Positions 47,481-55,639 of a stretch of 64,000 nt of DNA are shown piece by piece. Origin of the DNA: CAWAMR01 sp963783095 (lineage in GTDB: Bacteria > Planctomycetota > Planctomycetia > Gemmatales > Gemmataceae). The notes below the pieces were generated by a model. That model ran no database searches and had not been told where the DNA came from. It was given only the letters and a program-made list of their open reading frames with translations. The stretch covers positions 248,001 through 312,000 of the forward strand of contig CAWAMR010000013.1 of assembly GCA_963783095.1 (NCBI GenBank). The letters run 5' to 3'. A program made the translations under genes and the position numbers. Every line of letters begins with the position of its first letter. Position 1 is the stretch's first letter.

Positions 47481-47565
47481 ATTAACCACGGAAGACACGG
47501 AAAACACGGAAGAAATTCATTTCAACTGTATTTTTTCGGTGTTTTCCGTGTCTTCCGTGGTTAAT
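47481..47565. repeat. Inverted repeat, TTAACCACGGAAGACACGG variant
   Basis: ATTAACCACGGAAGACACGG then AAAACACGGA on the left; TCCGTGTCTTCCGTGGTTAA ends the right arm. It has the same outer TTAACCACG as the TAACCACGAAT family but different inner units. It fills the gap between the livF stop (47569) and the start of the enolase-family gene (47472), separating them by hairpin. Confidence 0.75.
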
Positions 47566-47568
47566 GGG

Positions 47569-48282
47569 TTATTCTCCAAGATACGCGGCCTGGATACGGG
47601 GATCGTTTAATAAAACGCCGGCCTGATCGGTCATGGTGATGGAACCGGTTTCCATGACGTAGCCGCGCTGGGCCAACTTCAGAGCCAATCGAGCGTTCTG
47701 CTCGACGAGCAAAACCGACATTCCCTGCTGATTTAACTCGCGAATGACCTCAAAAATCTTCAGGACAATCATCGGTGCCAGACCGAGCGATGGCTCGTCG
47801 AGCAACAACAACTTTGGGCGCGCCATCAATGCTCTGGCTATGGCCAGCATCTGCTGCTCACCGCCGGAGAGCGTCCCACCCAGTTGTTTCTGGCGCTGTT
47901 GCAGAATCGGAAAGTAATGATACGCCTTGGCGATGTCCGCTGCGATGCCTTCCTTGTCGTTTCGGGTAAACGCGCCCATCTGCAAGTTTTCGAGAACGGT
48001 GAGCCGAGGAAAGATCTTTCGTCCTTCCGGGGACTGCGCCAGTCCCTGCTTGACGATATCGTGCGCTGGTACTGCGGTGAGATCCTGACCATTGAAGATA
48101 ATCTTCCCGGCTCGCGCTCGAATGCAGCCTGAAATCGTCATCAACGTGGTGGTTTTCCCTGCGCCGTTCGCTCCAATGACGGTGACGATCTCGCGCTCGT
48201 TGACCTGCAAGTCGATGCCTTTGAGAACCTCGATCGGCCCATATCCGGCACGCAGTCCATGAATCTCCAGCAAGGCGGACAT
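47569..48282 (-). CDS. livF: Branched-chain amino acid-type ABC transporter ATPase LivF
   Basis: 237 residues, the normal LivF length. Walker A GANGAGKTTTL, Q-loop LAQSPEGRKIFPRLTV, signature LSGGEQQMLAIARAL, Walker B LLLLDEPSLGL, and switch His replaced by Gln in LVEQNAR as is normal for LivF. It binds ATP at the cytosolic face and drives uptake through LivH/LivM. The start overlaps the livG stop by one base, so the genes are coupled. Last gene of the operon. Confidence 0.92.
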   Translation of the reverse strand: MSALLEIHGLRAGYGPIEVLKGIDLQVNEREIVTVIGANGAGKTTTLMTISGCIRARAGKIIFNGQDLTAVPAHDIVKQGLAQSPEGRKIFPRLTVLENLQMGAFTRNDKEGIAADIAKAYHYFPILQQRQKQLGGTLSGGEQQMLAIARALMARPKLLLLDEPSLGLAPMIVLKIFEVIRELNQQGMSVLLVEQNARLALKLAQRGYVMETGSITMTDQAGVLLNDPRIQAAYLGE

Positions 48283-49616
48283 CAGTGGACTTCCTCCTTG
48301 CCGAGATAGGCCTCGATCACCTTCGGGTTGTTCTTCACTTCCAGCGGGGTTCCCTCGGCGATCTTGACACCATAGTCGAGAACCGCGATTCGATCGGAGA
48401 TGCCCATGACCAGGCTCATATGATGTTCGATCAGAAGTACGGTGATGCCGCGATCCCGGATCTTACGAATGAGCTGCATTAAATCGACGGTTTCACGCGG
48501 ATTCATGCCCGCTGCCGGTTCATCGAGCAACAACAATCTAGGCTCGCAGGCCATGGCGCGAGCGATTTCCAGCCTGCGCTGGTCACCATAGGCAAGATTC
48601 TTCGCCAATTGATTCGCCATACCTGTTAACCCGACAAATGCGAGTAACTCCATCGCTTTGGCTTCGCGTTCGCGTTCTTGGCGACGAACCCAGGGCATGC
48701 GAAAGGCCATCCAGAGCGGATTGCCGTAAAAGGAACGATCCATGCCGATGAGAACATTTTCCAACACGGTCATATTCTGGAAGAGCCGGATATTCTGGAA
48801 GGTACGAGCGATGCCGCCGAGGGCGATGTGATCGGTGGTTCGCCGGGAACGGTTCCAGACGGCGAATGTACCGAACGAACCGAAGAACAGACCAATCACT
48901 CCTGCGATCGCTGCATTGCGCCGCCGAACCTCGGATTTGACGTGCAAACCCTCCATCATCTGAACCTCGTCACGGCAGCGCTCTTCAGTATCGTAGGTTT
49001 CGATGATGACCTTACCTGTGCCATCCAGAATGCTCCAGTCGTCTCCCTTGTGGACGGGGGGCACGATTTTTAATCCACCAGCGCGGATGGCTTCCAGTTT
49101 TTGGCGAGCTTCTTCTTCGGTCTTTGCTTTAGCGATGCGTAGGTCATTGACTTCAGGGCTCATTACCAACCAGCCCGGTTTTCGCAGTGGACTCGATTGC
49201 TTCTCCCGTTCGAGTACGAGATCGCCATTGTAATATCCGACAGCAGCTCGCCACGCTCTACCATATGAAAAATCTTCCCCCAACTTTGAGTAGGGCTGCT
49301 TGATCGAAGCCCGAAAGAGTTTGTCGATATCCAGGAGGAACAAAAAGCCAAGAATCCCTGTCGAGATCCCGATGAGTGCTGCCGTCGCGAAGACCTTCCA
49401 CTGAAGGGGTCGGCGCTGTTGCTTGCCGTCAAAGAGAACCCTGCCCTCAGTGGGGTTGTAGATGCCCGTCACCGCATTGAAGAGCGTCGTCTTCCCTGCA
49501 CCGTTGGGGCCAATGATGGAGACGATCTGTCCGGCGTCGACCTCGAGGTCGACTTCCTTCACGGCGGTCAGCCCACCGAAACGCATCGTCAGTTTTTCGA
49601 TACTCAGCAAAGACAC
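48282..49616 (-). CDS. livG: LivG ATPase with a ~195-residue membrane-hairpin insertion
   Basis: 444 residues against about 255 for usual LivG. Residues 1-65 are canonical, with Walker A GPNGAGKTTLF. The canonical sequence resumes at about 266 with GGIARTFQNIRLFQNM (Q-loop), then signature LAYGDQRRLEIARAMA, Walker B LLLLDEPAAGMNP and LLIEHHMSLVMGI (switch His). Between them lies an insert with helix 1 (WKVFATAALIGISTGILGFL, about 74-96), a soluble part of about 135 residues with two similar segments (PGWLVMSPEVNDLRIAKAKT and DDWSILDGTGKVIIETYDTE) and helix 2 (AAIAGVIGLFFGSFGTFAVW, about 235-254). Both ends return the chain to the cytosol. The frame is intact and the operon complete. Confidence 0.92.
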   Translation of the reverse strand: MSLLSIEKLTMRFGGLTAVKEVDLEVDAGQIVSIIGPNGAGKTTLFNAVTGIYNPTEGRVLFDGKQQRRPLQWKVFATAALIGISTGILGFLFLLDIDKLFRASIKQPYSKLGEDFSYGRAWRAAVGYYNGDLVLEREKQSSPLRKPGWLVMSPEVNDLRIAKAKTEEEARQKLEAIRAGGLKIVPPVHKGDDWSILDGTGKVIIETYDTEERCRDEVQMMEGLHVKSEVRRRNAAIAGVIGLFFGSFGTFAVWNRSRRTTDHIALGGIARTFQNIRLFQNMTVLENVLIGMDRSFYGNPLWMAFRMPWVRRQEREREAKAMELLAFVGLTGMANQLAKNLAYGDQRRLEIARAMACEPRLLLLDEPAAGMNPRETVDLMQLIRKIRDRGITVLLIEHHMSLVMGISDRIAVLDYGVKIAEGTPLEVKNNPKVIEAYLGKEEVH

Positions 49617-49618
49617 GG

Positions 49619-50719
49619 TTATCGGACTCCCGATGGTTGAGTACGTTTGCTCTCACCGCGGACGGCGGACAATAAACCGTGCGGACGAAATCGCATGACC
49701 AGGATGAGTGCCAGTCCGAAAATCATCATTTTCCAGGTGCTGAACTGGAGAAAGCGATTCGGTGTGGTGTTGTCGGAACCCAGCCAGGATTGGATATGCT
49801 TGTCGGCGATCGGCGAGAAAATGAGTTCAAACCCTTCAATGAAGAAGATCCCCAAAAGCACGCCGTTTCGATTTCCGAGACCACCGAGAATGACGGCGCA
49901 CAATATGGTCGCCGAGCCGGGGAATTCGTAATTGTTGGGATCGCCTGACGTGTTGCTTCGGATCGCATAGAGCGCCCCTGCCATGCCTGCGATTGCTGCA
50001 CCGAGCGCGAACGATGCCAGTTTCATTCGAGCTGTGTTGATTCCCATGCAAGAGGCAGCTAACTCATCTTCCCGTATCGCGTACCAGGCACGCCCCAGGC
50101 GCGAACGCTCGAGGTTGGCGAGCAGAAGATAGATCACCATCAAAAAACCAAGACAGAGGAAATAAAAGAGTCGATAGTCTTCGGTCCAACTCGTGCCGAT
50201 GCCCAGGTTCGTAAGGATCGATTGCAGCCAATGAGGCAGCACGGGTGGGTTGATAGGTCCGAGCAGCCGCTTGCCGCCGGTGATCTCTTCAAATTTCCTG
50301 ATCATCGTTGTGGTAATCATCCCAAAACCAAGTGTCACCAGCGCAAGATAATCTCCTCGAAGTCGTAAAGTCGGCGAGCTGAGTAACACGCCGATCAAAG
50401 CCGAAACTGCGGTAGCCACTAGAATCGTTTGCCAGAACCCAAACTGGAACGGGTACAGTTCAACGCGGAAAACACCCGCGGTGATGGCACCGATTCCGAA
50501 GAACGCAGCGATGCCCAGGTGTAACTGTCCGGTGTAACCGAGGACGACGTTCAGCGCCAATCCCAGGATGCCATAGATCAACAGCGTCGGTAATTGAGTA
50601 CCAATCTGCAATCCCAAAGTGTCCGAAATCTTCTTTTCCAATCCCGGAATGAATGGGAAAGCAACGAGGAAAACCAGTAACAGAAAAGCCCAGGGAATGT
50701 TTCGCCAAAACGACTTCAT
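49619..50719 (-). CDS. livM: Branched-chain amino acid-type ABC permease LivM
   Basis: 366 residues. N-terminal helices (IPWAFLLLVFLVAFPFIPGL), then the LivM core: YGILGLALNVVLGYTGQLHL, GIGAITAGVF, LRGDYLALVTLGFGMI (the conserved LRGxYLA segment), and LARSxLGRAWxAIREDExAA in the form RSRLGRAWYAIREDELAASC, the coupling loop that contacts LivG. It forms the transmembrane channel with LivH. It overlaps livH by four bases and is followed by livG after two bases. Confidence 0.92.
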   Translation of the reverse strand: MKSFWRNIPWAFLLLVFLVAFPFIPGLEKKISDTLGLQIGTQLPTLLIYGILGLALNVVLGYTGQLHLGIAAFFGIGAITAGVFRVELYPFQFGFWQTILVATAVSALIGVLLSSPTLRLRGDYLALVTLGFGMITTTMIRKFEEITGGKRLLGPINPPVLPHWLQSILTNLGIGTSWTEDYRLFYFLCLGFLMVIYLLLANLERSRLGRAWYAIREDELAASCMGINTARMKLASFALGAAIAGMAGALYAIRSNTSGDPNNYEFPGSATILCAVILGGLGNRNGVLLGIFFIEGFELIFSPIADKHIQSWLGSDNTTPNRFLQFSTWKMMIFGLALILVMRFRPHGLLSAVRGESKRTQPSGVR

Positions 50720-51663
50720 ACCTTCTCGCGGGTTCGCGCCCCCAGCAAGCCCGATGGCCGAAAAATAAGGATCACGATCATCATCATCAGCACGATAGCG
50801 TTGGCCCAGAGATTGTCGGCGTAGCCGCTCGCCAGCGAGTAGACCAATCCCAATATCACTCCACCGAGGACCGCACCAGGGATGTTGCCGATGCCGCCAA
50901 GCACCACCGCAGTAAACGCATAGAGGCCGTTGGTGAATCCCATCATGAAACTGATTGTGTGCACCTTCAATGCATAAATCACGCTGGCAACACCGGCCAA
51001 GGCACCGCCGATCATGAAAGTGACCGCGATCACCCTATTGACATTGATGCCCATGAGTTGCGCTGCGACCGGATTCTGTGCTGTAGCTCGCATGGCTTGG
51101 CCGAGAGTTGTGTATTTCACAAATAGGGTCAACGCAAACATGACGGGCAGAGTAACGCCGACCACCAACGCATCCGTGCCGCTAAACCGAAGTTCGGAAT
51201 CGCCCAAAAGATTGAATTCAGGAATCAAAGCTTGGACGTTGATGTCTTGAGAGCCGCCCCAGACTTGCCCGATGTTCATGAAAACAAACGACACCCCGAT
51301 CGCCGACACCAGGGGAGCAAGTTTCGGAGCGTTTCGTAGAGGCCGGTATATGACCCAATCGACAGAACTGTTCATTGTGGCGCAAAAGATTGGAACGACG
51401 ACCAATAGCGCCAACAACAACAGAATGGCCACCACAGAACCAGGAGCGACACCAACCGCGGCGAAGCCGATAACGGTCCAAGTCAGAAAACAGCCCAGCA
51501 TGAACAGATCGCCGTGCGCAAAGTTGATTAACTCCACGATGCCGTAGACCATCGTGTAGCCCAAAGCGATCAGAGCGTACAGAAAACCATAAGTCAATCC
51601 GTTGATGCACGTATTGATGAAAACGGGGTCCAAACTTGCCAACAACACGGAGGTCATCAACAA
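50716..51663 (-). CDS. livH: Branched-chain amino acid-type ABC permease LivH
   Basis: 315 residues. NGLTYGFLYALIALGYTMVY and GIVELINFAHGDLFMLGCFL are the LivH hallmark, and TTLGQAMRATAQNPVAAQLM is the coupling loop (R-A-x-A-x-(D/N)-x-x-A-A). VLGGIGNIPGAVLGGVILGL marks a late helix pair. It is an inner-membrane permease pairing with LivM. A polar extension between helices (NSSVDWVIYRPLRNAPKLAP) is slightly longer than usual. It lies 64 bases after the binding-protein gene. Confidence 0.92.
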   Translation of the reverse strand: MLMTSVLLASLDPVFINTCINGLTYGFLYALIALGYTMVYGIVELINFAHGDLFMLGCFLTWTVIGFAAVGVAPGSVVAILLLLALLVVVPIFCATMNSSVDWVIYRPLRNAPKLAPLVSAIGVSFVFMNIGQVWGGSQDINVQALIPEFNLLGDSELRFSGTDALVVGVTLPVMFALTLFVKYTTLGQAMRATAQNPVAAQLMGINVNRVIAVTFMIGGALAGVASVIYALKVHTISFMMGFTNGLYAFTAVVLGGIGNIPGAVLGGVILGLVYSLASGYADNLWANAIVLMMMIVILIFRPSGLLGARTREKV

Positions 51664-51727
51664 CAGGCTCCAGTGGTGAGGAGAACCGTGTGAAAGATTT
51701 CGTTACAACAATGCGGAAAAGAGGGTC

Positions 51728-53050
51728 TTACTTACTCAACGTCAATAATTCGGAGAAGGCAAATTTCCCGTACTTGACCACATTGCCGCTCATCGTTTGC
51801 ATGGTGGTATCCCCATTCTCATCAAATGACCATTTGCCCAAAGCGCCGCCATCGAAATCCTTGAGCCTGATCCCATGCCAGACAATCGCCTCACGATTCT
51901 TGACGCCTGCTCGTTTGATAGCTTCGATGGCAACTTTTGCACATTCATAGCCATAGGCGGCATAAGCTTCTTCAGGCATCTTGCCAAACTTCTTCTCGTA
52001 GTTCTGAGCGAAGGTTTTTCCTTGCGGGGTCTTGAGCAATTCCGAAACGGGCAATCCACCAAAGGTGATATAACAGCGATCGTTGAGAACAGCAGCGCCT
52101 GCCGATTCGATAAACGCCTGCTCATAACAACCATCCGGGACCATCAAAGGAGCATCCAGGCCGGCAGCAACCATATCCTTGGCGAGTTGGCCTGCCTTGG
52201 TTTGGGTTGTTCCCCCAAAATAAACCAGTCCCGGATTCTTCTCCTTGATCTTGAGCATCAGCGCCTTGAATTCCTGAGCTTTCACGTCGATGCTTTCAGA
52301 CCCCAACACCTTGATCTTCAGATCCTCACATTCCTTCACATATTGATCGGCAACACCTTTGCCGTAAAGTTCGTTGTCGTTGAGAACATAAACGCTCTTG
52401 GGTCGGTCCAGTTTGGCGAGGATTCGTTTCGTCCAACCTGCTCCGACCGGCCCCTGGATATTGTCGGTGGGCACTACTCGAACATAAGTAATCTTGCCAC
52501 TGGGTCGATAACAGCCCGGCTCATTTTTCTCGCCGGTATTCGGAATGGTCAAACCTGGGGCGGTGTTGGCGGGACTAATCATCAGAATGCTGGCCCCATT
52601 CAGGATTCCCATCGATATCTTGGCAGCCCCGGAGTTATACGTTCCGATGTAGACCATCACATCTTGATCGCTGATGGCTTGCTGGGCGTTGCCTCGTTCT
52701 TTATCGGAATCCCACGATCCTGCTGTCGCTGTTGCGTCGTCCATATCCTCGTAAACCAATTCAAACCCGCCGATCTTCCCGCCAACTTCTTCCAACGCCA
52801 AACGAATTCCATTCACAATGGTGTCGGTTTGCCCTTTAGCGCTGCCCGTGCGCGGCAGACTGGAAACAATCTTGATTTTGCCGGACTTGGGACCATCGAA
52901 GACAGGAGGTTTCTCGTCGGCTACGGTGCCGGCCTTTTCCTTCGGTTGACTACTCGGAATGGGTTTGTCGCCACAGCCCGGCAGTAGCAGACCAACGATA
53001 CCAACACTGGTCAAAAAGAAAAAAAGCCATGCACAGGAATGCCGTTTCAT
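51728..53050 (-). CDS. Substrate-binding lipoprotein of the liv ABC transporter
   Basis: 440 residues. Lipoprotein signal: AWLFFFLTSVGIVGLLLPGC, lipobox LPGC, so it is lipid-anchored outside the inner membrane. The periplasmic binding protein type I (Peripla_BP_6) fold begins GKIKIVSSLPRTGSAKGQTD and TIVNGIRLALEEVGGKIGGF, then DVMVYIGTYNSGAAKISMGI, ILMISPANTAPGLT and RVVPTDNIQGPVGAGW. The ligand could be a branched-chain amino acid, another amino acid or a related small molecule; urea-type (FmdD) features are not clear. First gene of the operon. Confidence 0.9.
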   Translation of the reverse strand: MKRHSCAWLFFFLTSVGIVGLLLPGCGDKPIPSSQPKEKAGTVADEKPPVFDGPKSGKIKIVSSLPRTGSAKGQTDTIVNGIRLALEEVGGKIGGFELVYEDMDDATATAGSWDSDKERGNAQQAISDQDVMVYIGTYNSGAAKISMGILNGASILMISPANTAPGLTIPNTGEKNEPGCYRPSGKITYVRVVPTDNIQGPVGAGWTKRILAKLDRPKSVYVLNDNELYGKGVADQYVKECEDLKIKVLGSESIDVKAQEFKALMLKIKEKNPGLVYFGGTTQTKAGQLAKDMVAAGLDAPLMVPDGCYEQAFIESAGAAVLNDRCYITFGGLPVSELLKTPQGKTFAQNYEKKFGKMPEEAYAAYGYECAKVAIEAIKRAGVKNREAIVWHGIRLKDFDGGALGKWSFDENGDTTMQTMSGNVVKYGKFAFSELLTLSK

Positions 53051-53096
53051 GGAGTATCTCCAAGTTTCGCTTCGATTTATGAAAAAGCCAACCTAC

Positions 53097-53152
53097 GAGC
53101 CGGAAGCGTTAGCGATGGACCAGCTTCATCCCTCGCTAACGCTTCCGGCTCG
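53097..53152. repeat. 20-bp perfect inverted repeat (CGAGCCGGAAGCGTTAGCGA)
   Basis: CGAGCCGGAAGCGTTAGCGA at 53097-53116 and its exact complement TCGCTAACGCTTCCGGCTCG at 53133-53152, with a 16-base loop. It lies between the stop of dtd and the start of the binding-protein gene on the minus strand. I recall this GAGCCGGAAGCGTTAGCGA motif as a repeated intergenic element of planctomycete genomes. It may also end the dtd transcript. Confidence 0.85.
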
Positions 53153-53212
53153 TTCCCCGAAAAAGTGATGGTAAAGAAAGCCTCTTCCGCCGTCAACTAA
53201 AATGCGGAGCCA

Positions 53213-53653
53213 TCAGGGCGTTTCTACAATCAATGTTACCGGCCCATCGTTCACAAGTTCCACCTGCATATCCGCTCCGAAACGCCCGCTTGCGACCGGA
53301 ATTCCCAGCGCTCGCAGGCTATCGATGAACGACCGATACAACGGTTCTGCCGCTTCCGGGGGTGCGGCCGCGATGAAACTCGGTCGCCGACCTTTCTGGC
53401 AATCCCCATAAAGTGTGAACTGGCTCACAACCAGAATGGAACCCTTCACATCTTCAACGCCCAGATTCATCTTACCAGCGCCGTCTTCAAAGATACGCAA
53501 ACTGGCAATTTTTTCCGCAAGCCACTTCGCCTTCGTGGCACAGTCAGTCTGATGAATCCCCAGAAGGATCAATAACCCCTGTTGGATTTCGCCGGTGGTT
53601 TCGATGCCCACCGTTACGCGGGCACGACGAACTCGCTGAATCACAGCGCGCAT
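53213..53653 (-). CDS. dtd: D-aminoacyl-tRNA deacylase
   Basis: 146 residues, the usual Dtd length. MRAVIQRVRRARVTVGIETT is the family start; the SQFTLYGDCQKGRRPSF block carries the active-site SQxT, and VNDGPVTLIVETP carries the cross-subunit GP motif in the form NxGPVT. Dtd hydrolyses D-amino acids and glycine mischarged on tRNA as a homodimer. I start at the ATG at 53651-53653; 20 additional upstream in-frame codons (MPGDFYNHC) have no homology. Confidence 0.93.
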   Translation of the reverse strand: MRAVIQRVRRARVTVGIETTGEIQQGLLILLGIHQTDCATKAKWLAEKIASLRIFEDGAGKMNLGVEDVKGSILVVSQFTLYGDCQKGRRPSFIAAAPPEAAEPLYRSFIDSLRALGIPVASGRFGADMQVELVNDGPVTLIVETP

Positions 53654-53772
53654 GACTGGTACGTTCAATAGGAGAGGTGTACAGTAGCAGTGATTGTAGA
53701 AATCGCCCGGCAAAAGGCGAAACGCAATCGAAGGAAACCTCAGTCGGTTGGTATCGAATAAAAGGACAACTC

Positions 53773-54033
53773 ATGCTCGACGATTACAGTAAACATCAAC
53801 AAGGCATCATCAAACGCTATTACAGGAACTTCGACAAGATCCAGGTTCAAAAGCTGGCCGAGCTGGTCACAGAACTCTATCTGGCCGAGGGCAAGAAGAA
53901 GGAGAAACTCTGGAAGTCGGCGATCGCCGCCATGCAGAAACTGGAGGTTCCGCAGACGCGGATCGATCACATTGTCGAGAAACAAGACGTCGCCCTGATC
54001 GCGAAACTCGTCAAGGAACTGATGGGGGAATGA
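53773..54033 (+). CDS. Small conserved hypothetical protein (86 aa)
   Basis: ATG at 53773 with AAGGA seven bases upstream. MLDDYSKHQQGIIKRYYRNF, then DKIQVQKLAELVTELYLAEG and KKKEKLWKSAIAAMQKL: a fully helical, charged sequence that appears to be one I associate with planctomycetes, without known function. It is divergent from dtd, sharing a 119-base gap. Upstream in-frame codons to 53677 lie in the dtd promoter region and are rejected. Confidence 0.65.
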   Translation: MLDDYSKHQQGIIKRYYRNFDKIQVQKLAELVTELYLAEGKKKEKLWKSAIAAMQKLEVPQTRIDHIVEKQDVALIAKLVKELMGE

Positions 54034-54155
54034 CAACCCGAACATTATTACCAAGATGCTTCCACCAGACGAAAAGTTCGAGTATAGTTGGAGATAGGTT
54101 TCTCGCCCACTTCGAGCATTAATGAGTTTGCCCGGAAAACCAAAAGGAAAGCATC

Positions 54156-54377
54156 ATGCCAGAGACAGACTCGGCGATTCTTATCGACAATATAAACCGA
54201 GTCCTGGCCGAACGCGGCCCTGAATTATGGGGAAAACATGTGGCATGGTCCGACGATGGAACGCAGGCGTTGGTGGTCGCGGATACGATGAAGGAACTGG
54301 ATGCGGAGATCGCTCGCAGGGGTTTGGCCGATGATGATTATGTTCTCGGCCGTGTGCCCAGTCCCGATGAACTTTAG
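54156..54377 (+). CDS. DUF5678-like small protein (73 aa), tandem copy 1
   Basis: MPETDSAILIDNINRVLAER, GPELWGKHVAWSDDGTQALV, VADTMKELDAEIARRGLADD, then DYVLGRVPSPDEL. The centre 'GKxVAWSxDGTxxxAxxxxxxELxxxxxxxG' is the DUF5678-like pattern; YVLGRVPSPDE is a common small-protein tail. ATG at 54156; AAAGGAAAGC lies just upstream. A second copy about 310 bases downstream is degenerate. Function unknown. Confidence 0.7.
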   Translation: MPETDSAILIDNINRVLAERGPELWGKHVAWSDDGTQALVVADTMKELDAEIARRGLADDDYVLGRVPSPDEL

Positions 54378-54467
54378 AATTCTTCGAATGATATTCCGCC
54401 AAGCCACGATTCCTCGGTTTTTCACTTTGTAACAAAGCTGACCGAGCTTGCATCGGGAATCGCAGTA

Positions 54468-54755
54468 ACCGAAACAAATCCCGCAATTCACATCGCCAAT
54501 GTAAACCGAGTTCTGGCTGAGCGAGGCCCCGAGTTGTGGGGCAAGCATGTCGCGTGGTCCGATGACGGAACGCAGGCATTGGTTGTCGCGGACACGATGA
54601 ACGAACTGGACGCGGAGATCGCTCGGAGGGGTTTGGCCGATGATGATTATGTTCTCGGACACGTCCCCGCTCCCGAGGAACTTTGGATCTTCCCAAATAA
54701 TTTGGTTACGCTCCCTCTGCCCCAATCAACTTCAAGAACACCGATTCCAGGTTGA
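54468..54755 (+). pseudogene. Degenerate tandem copy 2 of the DUF5678-like gene
   Basis: 54468-54683 encodes TETNPAIHIANVNRVLAERG, PELWGKHVAWSDDGTQALVV, ADTMNELDAEIARRGLADDD, YVLGHVPAPEEL, very close to copy 1. The start codon is missing: the frame upstream has no ATG or GTG. The stop TAG of copy 1 has become TGG, so translation runs on to 54755 into the end of the opposite-strand ABC gene. Synonymous and conservative changes suggest that it was once under selection. Confidence 0.75.
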
Positions 54756-55639
54756 CCCTCATCTCGTCGCAACCCAGGAGGGCAAGACCTCGATCCGCTG
54801 CATATTTCGTCAAAGCGCGCTGAACATCCCTCCCGCCGCCCTTCTTGCGTCGTCACATCATAAATCCACTTATCCTGATCCTGACCCGAGAACATCACTC
54901 CCGTTACTCCTGGAATCGCTTCAAGGTGCGCGACATCTGCCGATCCCGTCAACACAATATGGAGCCGGCCTTTCGTGAAACTGGCGAGCAAATCAGTTGT
55001 TTTGGACGCAGCGAGGAGCTTGCCTTTGTCCAATATCGCCACGTAGTCGCTACAACGCTGAACATCCTCCAAAATGTGCGTCGAGAAAAAGATGGTGGTT
55101 TCGCCTTTCAACTCGCGCATGAGTGTCAGAACTTCAGCCCGACCAACCGGATCGAGAGCAGAGGCGGGTTCATCCAACATCAGTAATTTCGGTCTGCCAA
55201 TTAAGGCCTGGGCAATGCCGAGGCGTTGACGCATGCCACCGGAATAGGTTTTGGTCTTGCGGTTGGCTGCATCGGCGATTCCCGTTCGCTCCAGGAGTTG
55301 GTCAATGTGTTTTTCATCGGCCCGACCGAAGAAACGGGCAACGTAACGCAAGACCTGCCGGCCCGTCATCCAGCGATAGAATTTCGGCTCCTGAGCCAAA
55401 AAGCCGAGATGTCGTCGATGCCGGCCCGCGGGCGTCACCGGCACACCATTCACCGAGGCGCTGCCACTGGTCGGCCGGCTTAGACCGGCAAGTATTCGCA
55501 AGGTGGTTGTTTTCCCGGAACCGTTCGGTCCGAGGAAACCATAGATGGACCCAGTTGGCACTTCGAGAGTCAGATCGTTTAGTGCTTGAACCCGACCGAA
55601 ATGCTTGGTTAGCCCCTCGGTTCTAATAGCAGTTTTCAT
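54706..55639 (-). CDS. ABC-2 type exporter ATP-binding protein, one frameshift
   Basis: About 311 residues. MKTAIRTEGLTKHFGRVQAL, Walker A GPNGSGKTTTLR, LAQEPKFYRWMTGRQVLRYV, signature YSGGMRQRLGIAQALIG, Walker B LLMLDEPASALDP, switch His STHILEDVQRC. The C-terminal extension (LHIVLTGSADVAHLEAIPGV) is typical of ABC-2 exporters. The frame breaks near 54830; after correction translation runs DVQRALTKYAADRGLALLGC to MRVNLESVFLKLIGAEGA and stops at 54706-54708. The start is at 55637-55639, overlapping the permease stop by four bases. Confidence 0.88.

Noticed and set aside
51875..52987. A 370-codon open frame on the plus strand
   Set aside because: It is antisense to the binding lipoprotein, which has a lipobox and a full Peripla_BP_6 fold. 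The antisense translation has no recognisable pattern.
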